Assembly: GCF_026183895.1 (NCBI RefSeq)
Contig: NZ_JAPFQI010000018.1
Span: 1-64,000, forward strand
DNA length: 64,000 nt
Direction of reading: 5' to 3'
Source of the DNA: Sabulicella glaciei
GTDB taxonomy: Bacteria > Pseudomonadota > Alphaproteobacteria > Acetobacterales > Acetobacteraceae
Position numbers and translations under genes: made by a program. Within the stretch, counting starts at the first letter, position 1. Each line of letters opens with the position of its first letter. The notes under the pieces are model-generated. The model saw only the letters and a list, made by a program, of their open reading frames with translations. It was not told the origin of the DNA and did no database searches. Shown here piece after piece: positions 25,517-34,265 of the stretch.

Positions 25517-25810
25517 TTGGACGGATTCAAGAAGGAGCGGCGCTGGGTGGTGCTCGTCACCGATGGCCGGTTCATGCTGCTGGGCCGCGACGCCGATCCC
25601 TCGGATGAACGGATTGAGGACCTCGAAGGCTCACTCAGCGAGCGCGGGCTGGCGGGGTGGCTGCTCATCATGGAGGGGGAGCCCACCGACGGGACCAAGC
25701 CCCGTCTCATGCAGGTTCGGTCGCTGGCCGAGCCCAAGACTTCTTTCGACAGTGCCGTGGATGCTTTCGTGAAGAACTATGCCTCCGGCCCGTCCGGGTT
25801 CTCGCACTGA
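25517..25810 (+). CDS. Hypothetical protein
   Basis: 97 residues from a TTG preceded by AGGGGAGGGG. The sequence alternates charged and hydrophobic residues: KKERRWVVLVTDGRFMLLGR, then SERGLAGWLLIMEGEPTDGT. It is compact and probably a small alpha/beta domain. It follows the broken exonuclease by ten bases and may be its operon partner. No family is recognised. Confidence 0.6.
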   Translation: MDGFKKERRWVVLVTDGRFMLLGRDADPSDERIEDLEGSLSERGLAGWLLIMEGEPTDGTKPRLMQVRSLAEPKTSFDSAVDAFVKNYASGPSGFSH

Positions 25811-26108
25811 GCACCCCGCTCAGGACAGCGCCCCCTGGGCCTTTCAGCACGAGTTCCATCGGCGCCCCGCTCCGGATGACTTGCACAGAGATCCGCATCG
25901 GCTCCCTTCCGCAAGCCGAGCAACGCAGGCGCCGAAGGAGGGCGGCGGCGGTCTCGCCGGGCCTGACCTGACTGGGCTGAAGCTGTACCCGCACGCCTCT
26001 CCGGCACCTTGGCTCGCAGTCGAGCGTGATCTCCGACCCCAAGAGGGCATCGGCCGGGCCAGCAAGGATTCGGTCGCGGATCTGGCGTGGCCGGAGGTTG
26101 TGACCCAT
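25707..26108 (-). CDS. Hypothetical Cys-containing protein
   Basis: 133 residues. LGSEITLDCEPRCRRGVRVQ and LLRRLRCSACGREPMRISVQ provide two cysteine pairs (CxxxC and CxxC), suggesting one zinc site. The same pattern recurs in small uncharacterised Acetobacteraceae proteins, by my recollection. The last 35 residues overlap the end of the gene on the other strand, so the C-terminus may be shorter in reality. Confidence 0.5.
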   Translation of the reverse strand: MGHNLRPRQIRDRILAGPADALLGSEITLDCEPRCRRGVRVQLQPSQVRPGETAAALLRRLRCSACGREPMRISVQVIRSGAPMELVLKGPGGAVLSGVLSARTRTGRRHSSSRKHPRHCRKKSWARPATEPA

Positions 26109-26120
26109 GCGGAAACTGGC

Positions 26121-26717
26121 TCAGCGGAATGGGGCGGTGACCTGCCAAAGCTGATCGGCGCCGGCAAGGGACACATCGTTGTCCAAGATAGACCGGACGC
26201 CGACGAGCTGCGCCGCGAGGGTGGTTCCGCCACGCAGTTGACGGGTGAGTGCCGCAGCCGCCGGCCCGGTGATCTGACAGCTATCCAAGGCGCCCCGGCA
26301 GGTCGCACTGATCGGCGGGTGGCGGTCCACTCGCAGGCGAGCAGCCTGGATGGGCCGCTCACTGACGATGCTCCAGCTTTGGCCGCCATCGACCGTGAAA
26401 AGGGAGCCTCCCATGTTGGCTCCACCCATCCCGATGCCGAGACGAATGGAAAGCGTGCATCGCACCCTGTCGGTGAAGCGGTCACAGGCGCAGTCAGCGC
26501 CAAGGTCTGGGTTGCCGCCTACCTGTTCTTGCCGAAAGGGGAGGGGCGAAGGAGGTGCCGCCTCCCGGCGCGCTTGGCTTTCCCTTTGGACGCTTTGGGC
26601 CTGAGCGACCGGGTGGTTCGTCAGAAGTGCCGTGTCAGCCTGAAGCCCGTATGGGCGGGGCACCAGTTCCATACTTAACCACGCATTGTGATGGGCCTGA
26701 GCAAGCTCCATTGCCAC
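26121..26717 (-). CDS. Hypothetical protein, probable exported-type domain
   Basis: Up to 198 residues; the first 60 are poor and the real start may be internal. The C-terminal 120 residues look like a folded domain: RVRCTLSIRLGIGMGG, FTVDGGQSWSIVSERPIQAA, LRVDRHPPISATCRGALDSC. The arrangement of two cysteines and beta-prone stretches recalls the invasion-associated-locus B group, but the resemblance is weak. It precedes the Cys-containing gene by 12 bases on the same strand. Confidence 0.4.
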   Translation of the reverse strand: MAMELAQAHHNAWLSMELVPRPYGLQADTALLTNHPVAQAQSVQRESQARREAAPPSPLPFRQEQVGGNPDLGADCACDRFTDRVRCTLSIRLGIGMGGANMGGSLFTVDGGQSWSIVSERPIQAARLRVDRHPPISATCRGALDSCQITGPAAAALTRQLRGGTTLAAQLVGVRSILDNDVSLAGADQLWQVTAPFR

Positions 26718-26902
26718 AGAGCGTCGCTGGCTTCGGTGCCGCTCTGCTCCAGCGGAAAGCGCCGCTCCATTTCAGCAAGCCGCTCCCTCCAGTCGGCTTG
26801 CACGGCTTGAAGCTGATGAGGCTGGGTTGGCGCGGGCAGGGGAGATGTCGCACACCCAGCGAGGGCAGTGGCAGCAAACAGGGCAAAGGCGGCCAGCTTC
26901 AC
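26675..26902 (-). CDS. Small lipoprotein
   Basis: 75 residues with a classical lipoprotein signal: MKLAAFALFAATALAGCAT, with lipobox LAGC. The mature part (HQLQAVQADWRERLAEMERR) is a short amphipathic helix ending near a proline-rich stretch. It would be anchored to the inner or outer membrane. Its 3' end overlaps the start of the next minus-strand frame. Function unknown. Confidence 0.7.
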   Translation of the reverse strand: MKLAAFALFAATALAGCATSPLPAPTQPHQLQAVQADWRERLAEMERRFPLEQSGTEASDALWQWSLLRPITMRG

Positions 26903-27187
26903 GTCGAGGTCTCCCGTTCGGCTCTATCGAAAACTGGCCCGGAGCCGCTGTCGATCCTCTGGCCGCGCTCGCTCCCTCGGATTTCACGCCCCTTGCGGAC
27001 AGTCACCCGGTTAGACCCTGGTCGATAGCCGACGCGCCGGCTCGCTCTCTTCAATGCTTTCGAGAGGCAAACTTGGCTGCATCTCCACAGCACGCCTAAG
27101 CGCCGTTCAATCGTGGACTCCTGGACCGCGTAGTCGCCAACCTGAGGGGCGGCTTATGTGAAGCCGAGCAAACGACGGAGAGGCAAG

Positions 27188-28168
27188 ATGACCAAACCCG
27201 TGTCAGATGAGGCTGGCGAGCCGGTTCCCCAGCCCGTGTCGGGAAAGGCGGTCATCTACACTGCCCGAGGCGGTTACGACGTGATCCGGATCATTGAGCG
27301 TACCGTGCGGGCGCCGGCTGCTGGCGAAGTCCGCATCCGCGTCCAGGCCGCGGCGGTCAACCCCACCGACATCGTCGTGCGCGACCCCGGGCGCGGCGAG
27401 CCGCCCCTGACCCCCGGCATGGACGCAGCGGGCCACGTAGAGGCTGTCGGCCGAGGGGTGCCACAGCGCCTCCGCGTCGGGGACGCGGTGATGGCGGCCG
27501 TCACGCCGATCCGGGCCGAAGGCGGTGCCCAGGCGGCGCATATCATCGCCCCGGCCGCCTCGGTGGTTCCCATCCCCAAGGGCGTCTCGCTTGCGGAAGC
27601 GTCCACTCTGCCCATGAATGGCCTGACTGCCTTGTCCGCCCTGGAGATCGCCGGTCTCTCCCCGGGGAAAATGCTGGCCGTGAGCGGCGGCGCGGGCCTC
27701 TTGGCGTGCTACACGATCGCGATTGCGAAGCGGCAGGGGCTGCGGGTGATCGCTGATGCGAAGCCAGATGAGTTCGGGCTGGTGCGCAGTTACGGCGCGG
27801 ACGTCGTGGTGTCGCGCGGGCCAGGCTTCGCCGCGGCGATCCGTGCGGCGGCGCCTGAGGGCGTCGATGCCCTGCTCGACACGGCGCTCCTGCGCGAGAG
27901 CGCCTTCCCCGCCATCCGAGACGGGGGCGTGTGCGTCTCAGTCCGCCGCTGGGACGATGCCCCGAGCGAACGCGGCATCCAGGTCAAGCTCGTGTGGGCA
28001 GGTGAGGTGCTGGAGCGCACCGAGTGGCTGGAGCAGCTTCGGGATATGGCCGAAAGCGGCGTGATCAAACTCCGGGTGACGGGGGAGTACGCACCCGAGC
28101 AGGTCGCTGACGCCCAGCGCGCGCTGACGGCGGGCGGTCTGCGTGGTCGGCCTGTGATCATCTTCTGA
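27188..28168 (+). CDS. NAD(P)-dependent zinc-less alcohol dehydrogenase/quinone oxidoreductase
   Basis: A 326-residue medium-chain dehydrogenase of the quinone-oxidoreductase branch. The GroES-like half has RVQAAAVNPTDIVVRDPGRG and PLTPGMDAAGHVEAVGRGV; the zinc-binding Cys/His/Asp ligands are absent. The Rossmann half has the nucleotide loop MLAVSGGAGLLACYTIAIAK, and it ends with LRGRPVIIF. Start ATG 27188 has GAGAGGC upstream; an earlier GTG at 27158 adds a basic decapeptide. It is monocistronic, between a small lipoprotein gene and a hairpin. Substrate unknown. Confidence 0.9.
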   Translation: MTKPVSDEAGEPVPQPVSGKAVIYTARGGYDVIRIIERTVRAPAAGEVRIRVQAAAVNPTDIVVRDPGRGEPPLTPGMDAAGHVEAVGRGVPQRLRVGDAVMAAVTPIRAEGGAQAAHIIAPAASVVPIPKGVSLAEASTLPMNGLTALSALEIAGLSPGKMLAVSGGAGLLACYTIAIAKRQGLRVIADAKPDEFGLVRSYGADVVVSRGPGFAAAIRAAAPEGVDALLDTALLRESAFPAIRDGGVCVSVRRWDDAPSERGIQVKLVWAGEVLERTEWLEQLRDMAESGVIKLRVTGEYAPEQVADAQRALTAGGLRGRPVIIF

Positions 28169-28220
28169 GGAAGACAGGTAGCGCCCACGCAAAGTCTTGC
28201 GGAGACGGAACTCCTTGTTC

Positions 28221-28496
28221 CTATGCTCCCTTTCCGGCCGAGCGCATGAAAAGAAGAACCCGGCCGCAAGGCCGGGTATGGTGCAGATCACGCTCTTGCC
28301 TCGTCCTGTGCATCCCGAGAAGCCGGACGGGTGCTTGCACGCCACGCGGCACTTGAACAACGCCGGTTCCTCGGGCCTCCAGGGCCTTCATCTGTCGCTG
28401 CCAGGACTCAAAGGCGAGGGCACGGTCCGGACAGTAAAGGTCGAGGCGAAGTTCCTCCAGCGCGTCTTCGTCCAACTCATCGAGGGGGATGCCCAT
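28221..28496 (-). CDS. Hypothetical small protein
   Basis: 91 residues. The N-terminal half MGIPLDELDEDALEELRLDL, YCPDRALAFESWQRQMKALE is acidic and probably helical. The C-terminal 40 residues are basic and look less natural, and a stable hairpin with a following T-rich tract (minus strand) lies inside the last codons, so the original stop may have been earlier. Confidence 0.5.
   Translation of the reverse strand: MGIPLDELDEDALEELRLDLYCPDRALAFESWQRQMKALEARGTGVVQVPRGVQAPVRLLGMHRTRQERDLHHTRPCGRVLLFMRSAGKGA
28246..28276 (-). terminator. Probable intrinsic terminator
   Basis: On the minus strand CCCGGCC, loop TTGC, GGCCGGG is followed by TTCTTCTTTT. It overlaps the 3' end of the small frame 28221-28496, arguing that this frame ends earlier or is read-through. 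Confidence 0.6.
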
Positions 28497-28573
28497 GGCC
28501 GGTCTCCTTGGCCGCCCCTTTTCCAGGAGTGGATGGGCGGTCTACTCGCACGAACACCGCACTCCCGCCGCCC

Positions 28574-29566
28574 TCAGTCCAGCGATGCCCCTGAGGCTTC
28601 GACCAGACCCTGCCAGACCTTCTCTTGCTCTTTCACATATTGAGTGAAGGCCGACGGGCTCTCGTCCCACACGGTGGTGAACCCCATCGGCTCGAGCCGC
28701 GCCTTGAACTCATCGGAGCGGACGACCTGCACCAAGGCTTCGTGCAAGCGCTGGATCACGGGAGCCGGCGTGCGCGCGGGGGCGGATATCGAGTACCAGG
28801 ACTGCATATCGATGTTCGCCTGGGGGAGCACTTCCTTCATGCCCGGCACGTCGCGCAGCTCGGGCACATAGGTGATGCGCTCGGCGCTGCCCACGGCCAA
28901 CGGCCGGAAGCGGCCCGAACGGACATGCGGCATCAGTGCCGGGATCACGTCGAACATCATGTCGATCGTGCCGGCCAGCAGGTCCGTGATAGCCGGGCCA
29001 CCTCCCCTGTACGGGATGTGGGCGATGTCCATGCCTGCCGCGCGGTTGATGGAAGAGAGCGTCAGATGGCTCGTTGTGCCCGTGCCGGAGGAGCCCAGGC
29101 TGATGCGCCCCGGCGCGGCCTTCGCGGCGGCGACGAGATCGGCGAAGGTCCGCCAGGGCCGGTCGGCGTTCACCACCAGCAGCACCGTCCCGGTCGAGAC
29201 GCGGGTCACGTGGGCCAGGTCACGCTCCGGGTCGAAGGGCATGGAGCGGCGGTAGAGGAACTTGTTCGCCGCCAAGAGGGCCGCTGTGCTGAGAAGGATG
29301 GTGTGCCCATCCGGCTCGGTCTTTGCCACGACATCGGCGCCAATGTTCCCGCCTGCGCCGCCGCGGTTATCTACCAGAAAGGTCTGACCAAGGATGGGCT
29401 GCAACCGCTCGGCCAAAAGGCGGGAGGTGATGTCGGCCGCTCCTCCCGGCGCAAAGGGCACGATGATCCGCACGGAGCGGGTGGGGTAGCTCCCCTGGGC
29501 TAAGGCCAAGCCCGGTGCAGCGAGAAGGACGGAGACTCCCAGCAGTTGGCGCCGTGTCATGCTCAT
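28574..29566 (-). CDS. Tripartite tricarboxylate transporter substrate-binding protein (Bug/TctC)
   Basis: 330 residues. The N-terminus MSMTRRQLLGVSVLLAAPGL has a twin-arginine-like signal and ends at ALAQ. The mature protein follows the Bug pattern: YPTRSVRIIVPFAPGGAADI, LVDNRGGAGGNIGADVVAKT, EPDGHTILL, and SLGSSGTGTTSHLTLSS. Bug proteins bind carboxylates or aromatic acids with two pincer domains. No TctA/TctB membrane genes accompany it. It lies upstream of the second TctC gene in the same orientation but is separated by 271 bases. Confidence 0.93.
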   Translation of the reverse strand: MSMTRRQLLGVSVLLAAPGLALAQGSYPTRSVRIIVPFAPGGAADITSRLLAERLQPILGQTFLVDNRGGAGGNIGADVVAKTEPDGHTILLSTAALLAANKFLYRRSMPFDPERDLAHVTRVSTGTVLLVVNADRPWRTFADLVAAAKAAPGRISLGSSGTGTTSHLTLSSINRAAGMDIAHIPYRGGGPAITDLLAGTIDMMFDVIPALMPHVRSGRFRPLAVGSAERITYVPELRDVPGMKEVLPQANIDMQSWYSISAPARTPAPVIQRLHEALVQVVRSDEFKARLEPMGFTTVWDESPSAFTQYVKEQEKVWQGLVEASGASLD

Positions 29567-29837
29567 GCAGTGCTCTCCTTGGCAGTGCGGATAGTGGGCA
29601 GCGAAGTGCTAATGGCCACCAACCAACCGCCGAAATCCTTTCGAGCGCCACGGCAAGCAGAGAACACAAAGCATCTGCGCGCTGATCGAGGCACCTCGTT
29701 CGGCCGACCACGTGGCGTTCTGGACAGCGGGCGAGAGGCAGTATGCGACCAGAGGTCCTCAGCGCGCATGCCTGCCAAGATTTCCGTTTGCGCGAGGCCA
29801 CACAGGCTCACAATCAGCCCACCGGAAGCACGGTTCT

Positions 29838-30815
29838 TCAAAGACGGATGCCGCGTGCCCGAACAAGTTCCCCGAGCTTCGAGGTCTCTTCGCTGAGCAA
29901 TCTCCCAAATTCGGTCGGACTAAGAACGAAAGGCTGCATGTCCGGCGTCAAGCGATTGCGAAGACCCTCACTCTGGAGTGCCCCACCGATGGAGCGGTGG
30001 AGCTTTTCGATCACTGGTGCTGGCGTGCCTGCAGGCATCATGAGGCCGTGGAAGTAGCTGTAGTCGATCGGGAAGCCTGCTTCGGAGAAGGTCGGTAGAT
30101 CAGGTAGGGCTGGAAGGCGCTCAGGCGTCGAGATCCCGATGATCCGTGCGTTGCCGGCACGATGCTGCTCCAGCACATTCATGCAGGAGATGCAGACGGC
30201 CGGGAGGTTGCCTGCAATCAAGTCCGTCACCGCCAGCGTCTCGCCACGGTAGCCAACATTGTCCAGCTCAATGCCCGTCTGCCCCCGCAGCATTTCCATC
30301 AGAATCTGTCCCGTGCTGGCGTTTCCAAGAGTTCCGTAGCTGAGCGTACCCTGACGCTTCACGTAGTCTACAAACTCGCGGACGTTCGTTGCTGGGACAG
30401 CCTTGCCGACTGCCAACACCATTGGGGCTTTGAAGGTGGGCGTCAGCGGCAAGAATTCGGACATGCGATACGATAGACTTGGCATCAGCAAAGGGTTGAG
30501 TGTCATCGCAGCGTAAAGCATGTACCCGATGGTGTAGCCATCGGGCGCCGACCGGGCGATTGCCTCGCTGGCGAGAATTCCGTTTGCGCCGGGCCGGTTC
30601 TCGACCACCACGGGCTGTCCCAATTCACCGCGCAGCGTCTCCGAGAGGAAGCGGCTAATCGTGTCGGAGATGCCACCGGCAGCGACCGGCACAATAATCC
30701 GGAGTGGACGGCTCGGAAAGGCAGGCTGGGCGAGGGCAGGGCGCGCCAAGCCGGGAGCCGCGCCGAACGAGAGTGCCGCTATGAGGCTCGCCCGTCGTGA
30801 AATTCTGAAGCGCAA
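29838..30815 (-). CDS. Tripartite tricarboxylate transporter substrate-binding protein (Bug/TctC)
   Basis: 325 residues from TTG 30815, chosen for the GGAGG ribosome site 8 bases upstream; an in-frame TTG at 30836 adds seven residues. The signal has FRISRRASLIAALSFGAAPG and ends near ALAQ. Bug motifs: FPSRPLRIIVPVAAGGISDT, VVVENRPGANGILASEAIAR, APDGYTIGYM, and LSYGTLGNASTGQILMEML. It is divergent from the TetR gene at 30906, so that regulator may control it. It probably imports or senses the substrate of the operon downstream of tetR. Confidence 0.92.
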   Translation of the reverse strand: MRFRISRRASLIAALSFGAAPGLARPALAQPAFPSRPLRIIVPVAAGGISDTISRFLSETLRGELGQPVVVENRPGANGILASEAIARSAPDGYTIGYMLYAAMTLNPLLMPSLSYRMSEFLPLTPTFKAPMVLAVGKAVPATNVREFVDYVKRQGTLSYGTLGNASTGQILMEMLRGQTGIELDNVGYRGETLAVTDLIAGNLPAVCISCMNVLEQHRAGNARIIGISTPERLPALPDLPTFSEAGFPIDYSYFHGLMMPAGTPAPVIEKLHRSIGGALQSEGLRNRLTPDMQPFVLSPTEFGRLLSEETSKLGELVRARGIRL

Positions 30816-30873
30816 GGTGGTATTCCTCCGAGACAAGATCGCGCCTCTGTCGAGCGCATTGCCTTCATCGGAA

Positions 30874-30897
30874 TGATAACTTACTTACGAGTCAAGG
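30874..30897. promoter_or_regulatory. Candidate TetR operator, upstream copy
   Basis: The segment contains GATAACTTACTTACGAGTCA, just before the TetR gene and in the divergent spacer to the TctC gene. A similar sequence with GATACTTACTT and GTCAA occurs, inverted, at the end of the TetR gene. Two related sites flanking one regulator are a good operator signature, but binding is inferred. Confidence 0.5.
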
Positions 30898-30905
30898 AAT
30901 TTTGA

Positions 30906-31583
30906 ATGAGCATCCTGCCTGTGACGACCCTTTCCAACGAGCCCCGAGTGCAGATGCGAGACGAGATCAAGCGGGTCGCAGCGAGGCTGCTGACGCTGAG
31001 AGGGTACCGTGGCGTAAGCTACGGTGACGTCGCCAGCGAACTCGAGATTACAACAACCAACATCCACTATCATTTCGGCCCGAAGGCCAGGCTCGTGGCG
31101 GCCGTGCTCGCCGACTATATCGAACGAGTGGGAGGCCGATACCGCGCGATATGGACGTCTCCGGCAACTACTCTTGCACAGAAGGTTAACGACACGGTAG
31201 CCTTCAACCGTGAGGCATTCGTTCGCCTGAACCCGACCGGGACCGAAGGAAATTCCTGGAGTCTCATCACCCGTCTGTCTGCGGAGGGTGAAGCCCTCGA
31301 CGACGTGATGCGCGAGCGCATCGTGGCCTTCCGGCGCGACATCCAGGCCAGTGCTGCGGTCGGGATCGAAACAGCGGTCCGCAATGGAGAGCTGCGGCCG
31401 GAAACACCGAGCCAGGAAATCGGTCGCCTCGTGGCAAGCTGCTTCCTTTACGCGGTTCATATCACGCGCGACAGCGGCGGATTTCGCGGATTGTCGCAAC
31501 ATTACGCTGTGCAGTTGGACCTTATTGAGCGGAGCTGGGGCGCCGCCCATCCCAAGGCGGTCAGGAAACTTATTGACAAGTAA
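30906..31583 (+). CDS. TetR-family transcriptional regulator
   Basis: 225 residues. The helix-turn-helix is residues about 20-65: DEIKRVAARLLTLRGYRGVS, YGDVASELEITTTNIHYHFG. The C-terminal domain (about 85-215) is the ligand-binding part, with little sequence identity to known groups. TetR proteins repress adjacent genes until a ligand is bound. It lies between a divergent TctC gene and a six-gene catabolic operon starting at 31655. Related putative operators occur just before its start (30874-30897) and overlapping its stop (31567-31590), so it probably controls both sides. Confidence 0.92.
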   Translation: MSILPVTTLSNEPRVQMRDEIKRVAARLLTLRGYRGVSYGDVASELEITTTNIHYHFGPKARLVAAVLADYIERVGGRYRAIWTSPATTLAQKVNDTVAFNREAFVRLNPTGTEGNSWSLITRLSAEGEALDDVMRERIVAFRRDIQASAAVGIETAVRNGELRPETPSQEIGRLVASCFLYAVHITRDSGGFRGLSQHYAVQLDLIERSWGAAHPKAVRKLIDK

Positions 31584-31590
31584 GTATCGC
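31567..31590. promoter_or_regulatory. Candidate TetR operator, downstream copy
   Basis: CTTATTGACAAGTAAGTATC on the plus strand overlaps the tetR stop. Read on the minus strand it gives GATACTTACTTGTCAATAAG, which resembles the element at 30874. It lies 65 bases before the start of the amidohydrolase operon. Confidence 0.5.
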
Positions 31591-31654
31591 AAACCCTAGC
31601 GTTCTGCCAATGGCGCTGTCCAAGTGCTGCGCGTGGCTTCGAGGAGGAACGCGG

Positions 31655-32722
31655 ATGGGGCACATTGCCACCACCGGGATGATTGACTGCGACATTCATC
31701 CGGCTGTGCCGGGCATGAAGGCGCTGCTCCCTTACTTCGATGCACATTGGCAGGAGGTCATTGACGCTCGTGGCGTTGATGGTCTCGACCTCGCCTACTA
31801 CCCGCCCAATGCACCGATCAGCGCGCGTCCCGATTGGCGTGTCCCGGGCCGCAAGCCAGGCTCCACCCTAGCGGACATGCAGGTCCAGGCGCTTGACCCG
31901 TTTGGTATCAGCCGCGGCATCCTCAACTGCCTTTACGGCGGGCCGGCGATGTACAGTGCGGATCTCAGCGCCGCCATCTGCCGCGCGACCAACGCCTGGG
32001 TGGCAGCGGAATGGCTCGACAAGGACGACCGGCTGCGCGCCTCCATCGTCATCTCGACACAAAACATCGAGCTTGCTGTGGACGAGATTGAGCGGTGGGC
32101 GCCAGATCGTCGCTTCGTGCAGATCCTGGTACTGGGTGCCCACGAGGCATTGCTGGGGCAGCGCCATCACTGGCCCATCTACAAGGCGGCAGAGAAGCAC
32201 GGGCTGCCGATCGCCATTCACGCTGGAAGCGCAATGCGCCACGCGCCCACCGCGAATGGCTGGCCCTCAACGCTCTACGAGGAGCATTGCAGCTTCACCC
32301 TGACCTTCCAGAGCCAGCTTCTTAGCCTGATCGCCGAAGGGGTCTTCACGAAGTTCCCGGCGCTGCGTGTGGTGATGCTCGAATCCGGCATCGCTTGGCT
32401 ACCCAGCTTCTTCTGGCGCGGGACAAAGATGTGGCGGGGAATGCGCAAGGAGATTCCCTGGGTTGACGCCTCGCCGGCCGAGATCGTGCGCGAACGGGTC
32501 CGTTTCTCACTGCAGACCTGGGATCTGCCGCAGGATCCAACCTATCTCGATCAGCTGCTCGAACAGATCGACGCCGACGACATTTTCCTCTTCTCGACCG
32601 ACTATCCGCACTGGCGCTTCGAGGGCGGCGATCCCACCCGGGGGCTGCCGAAGGCCTTGCTGAGCAAGGCCTTGCGTGACACGCCGCTCGCCACCTACCC
32701 CCGTCTGAAGGAGACCACGTGA
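31655..32722 (+). CDS. Amidohydrolase-superfamily protein (ACMSD-like), first copy
   Basis: 355 residues from the ATG with GAGGAGG upstream. This metal-dependent hydrolase/decarboxylase family has its first metal motif in MIDCDIHPAV, a mid-chain metal His in LPIAIHAGSAMRHAP, and the catalytic Asp in FSTDYPHWRFEGGD. ACMSD-type proteins perform non-hydrolytic decarboxylation of aromatic or semialdehyde acids, or hydrolysis. It overlaps the second amidohydrolase gene at ATGA, heading an operon with Rieske proteins and a ferredoxin reductase. Co-operation with the second copy as a heteromer is possible; the substrate is unknown. Confidence 0.9.
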   Translation: MGHIATTGMIDCDIHPAVPGMKALLPYFDAHWQEVIDARGVDGLDLAYYPPNAPISARPDWRVPGRKPGSTLADMQVQALDPFGISRGILNCLYGGPAMYSADLSAAICRATNAWVAAEWLDKDDRLRASIVISTQNIELAVDEIERWAPDRRFVQILVLGAHEALLGQRHHWPIYKAAEKHGLPIAIHAGSAMRHAPTANGWPSTLYEEHCSFTLTFQSQLLSLIAEGVFTKFPALRVVMLESGIAWLPSFFWRGTKMWRGMRKEIPWVDASPAEIVRERVRFSLQTWDLPQDPTYLDQLLEQIDADDIFLFSTDYPHWRFEGGDPTRGLPKALLSKALRDTPLATYPRLKETT

Positions 32723-33834
32723 TGAGCAGTTCGACGCTCCAGGCGCCGGTCCGCTCCGAGGACGCCGGGATCAAACTGGTGGATTGCGACATCCACCCCA
32801 CCGTGCGCTCCATGAAGGATCTGCATCCTTACCTTTCCAGCCGCTGGCGCGAGCATCTGGACAGCTTCGGTCAGCGCTTTCGGCAAGCCTTTGTCTCCTC
32901 GACGGCCTTCCCGAAGGCGACGCCCGCGCTCGCTCGGCGCGATGCCTGGCCTGAGGATGGGAGCCCGCCCGGCTCGGACCTCGCTTTGATGCAGCGCCAG
33001 CACCTGGACGCGAACGGCATCGACCGTGGGATGCTATTTCCGCTTTTTCCCCGCGCGCTGGATGAGCGCAATATCGACTGCGCCCATGCCGTCTGTCGCG
33101 CCATCAATGATTGGCAGGTAGCGGAGTGGATCGAGCCTGAGCCACGCCTCAAGGGCACCATTACCGTCATGGCTGAGGACGCCGAAGGGGCGGTGGCGGA
33201 GATTGAGCGCTGCGCAAAGATGAAGGGATTCGCGCAGGTGGCGCTGGTTACCCGGCCGATCGAGCCGCTGGGCCGCAAGCGCTACTGGCCCATCTATGAA
33301 GCCGCGGCCCATCACGGCTTCCCGCTCGGCCTGCATAACTCCGGCAACAACGGCCATGCGGTGACCGGCGGCGGCGCGCCTTCCTTCTATTTCGAGGAGC
33401 ACCAAGCCGTCTCTATGAGCCTGCACGCCATGGTGACGAGCTTCATCATCGAGGGCGTGCCGGAGCGCCTGCCTGACCTCAAGATTGTCGTCGTCGAGGG
33501 TGGCTTTGCCTGGGCAGCGCCCTTGGGCTGGCGAATGGACGGGCTCTTCGATCGCTTTCGCGGCGAGGTGCCCCATTTGAAAATGAAGCCCTCGGAATAC
33601 CTGCGCCGCAACTTCTGGTGGACGACACAGCCCATGGAGGAGCCCGAGAAGCCCGAGCATCTGCGCCAGCTGCTCGATTGGATGGGCTGGGACCGGATCG
33701 TTTTCGCGTCCGACTATCCGCACTGGGATTCGGACGACCCCCGCCACGCCTTCAAGATCCGCATGAGCGAGGCGGAGAGGCAGGGCATCTTCGCCGGCAA
33801 CGCTCAGGCGATCTACGGAGACCTCCTGGCATGA
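32722..33834 (+). CDS. Amidohydrolase-superfamily protein (ACMSD-like), second copy
   Basis: 370 residues, starting at ATG 32722, which overlaps the previous stop. Motifs match the first copy: IKLVDCDIHPTVRSMKDLHP, mid-chain LGLHNSGNNGHAV, and FASDYPHWDSDDPRHAF with the catalytic Asp. A stretch VVVEGGFAWAAPLGWRMDGL is characteristic of this branch. Identity to the first copy is moderate, so they are divergent paralogues rather than a recent duplication. Gene coupling suggests a complex or two successive steps. Its stop overlaps the Rieske start (ATGA). Confidence 0.9.
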   Translation: MSSSTLQAPVRSEDAGIKLVDCDIHPTVRSMKDLHPYLSSRWREHLDSFGQRFRQAFVSSTAFPKATPALARRDAWPEDGSPPGSDLALMQRQHLDANGIDRGMLFPLFPRALDERNIDCAHAVCRAINDWQVAEWIEPEPRLKGTITVMAEDAEGAVAEIERCAKMKGFAQVALVTRPIEPLGRKRYWPIYEAAAHHGFPLGLHNSGNNGHAVTGGGAPSFYFEEHQAVSMSLHAMVTSFIIEGVPERLPDLKIVVVEGGFAWAAPLGWRMDGLFDRFRGEVPHLKMKPSEYLRRNFWWTTQPMEEPEKPEHLRQLLDWMGWDRIVFASDYPHWDSDDPRHAFKIRMSEAERQGIFAGNAQAIYGDLLA

Positions 33835-34265
33835 GCGCGACAGCGACACTGACGCGGCATGTTGTCGCGAAGGTGGGCGAGATCCCGGACAAGGGCAGCA
33901 AGCTTGTGAAAGTGAAGGGACGGCCGATCGCACTCTTTCACGTGGGCGGCGAATATTTTGCGATCAGCAACGTGTGCCCGCACGAGGGCGGCAGCCTGTG
34001 CCACGGCAAGCTGATCGGGCTCATCCGATCCAGTGAGCCAGGTGTCTACGAGCGCACGCGGCCCTTCGAGATGCTGCAATGTCCCTGGCATGGCTGGGAG
34101 TTCGACATCCGCACCGGCAAGTCCTACTGCGACCCCGACAGCATCAAGGCGCGCTCCTACGCCGTCACCGTAAAGGATGGCGCCGAACTTGCCGAAGGTC
34201 CCTTCGTGGCTGAGACCTTCCCGGTGTCGGTGGAGGATCAGTACATCCTCGTCGAGATGAAATGA
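33831..34265 (+). CDS. Rieske [2Fe-2S] protein, small
   Basis: 144 residues. The cluster-binding residues are in NVCPHEGGSLCHG and LQCPWHGWEFDIRTGKSY (CxH and CxxH). A roughly 30-residue insertion between the two motifs (LIGLIRSSEPGVYERTRPFE) makes it longer than typical ferredoxins and similar to the N-terminal domain of an oxygenase alpha subunit, but the non-heme iron catalytic domain is absent. It overlaps both neighbours by four bases. It probably passes electrons between the ferredoxin and an unidentified terminal enzyme. Confidence 0.9.
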   Translation: MSATATLTRHVVAKVGEIPDKGSKLVKVKGRPIALFHVGGEYFAISNVCPHEGGSLCHGKLIGLIRSSEPGVYERTRPFEMLQCPWHGWEFDIRTGKSYCDPDSIKARSYAVTVKDGAELAEGPFVAETFPVSVEDQYILVEMK

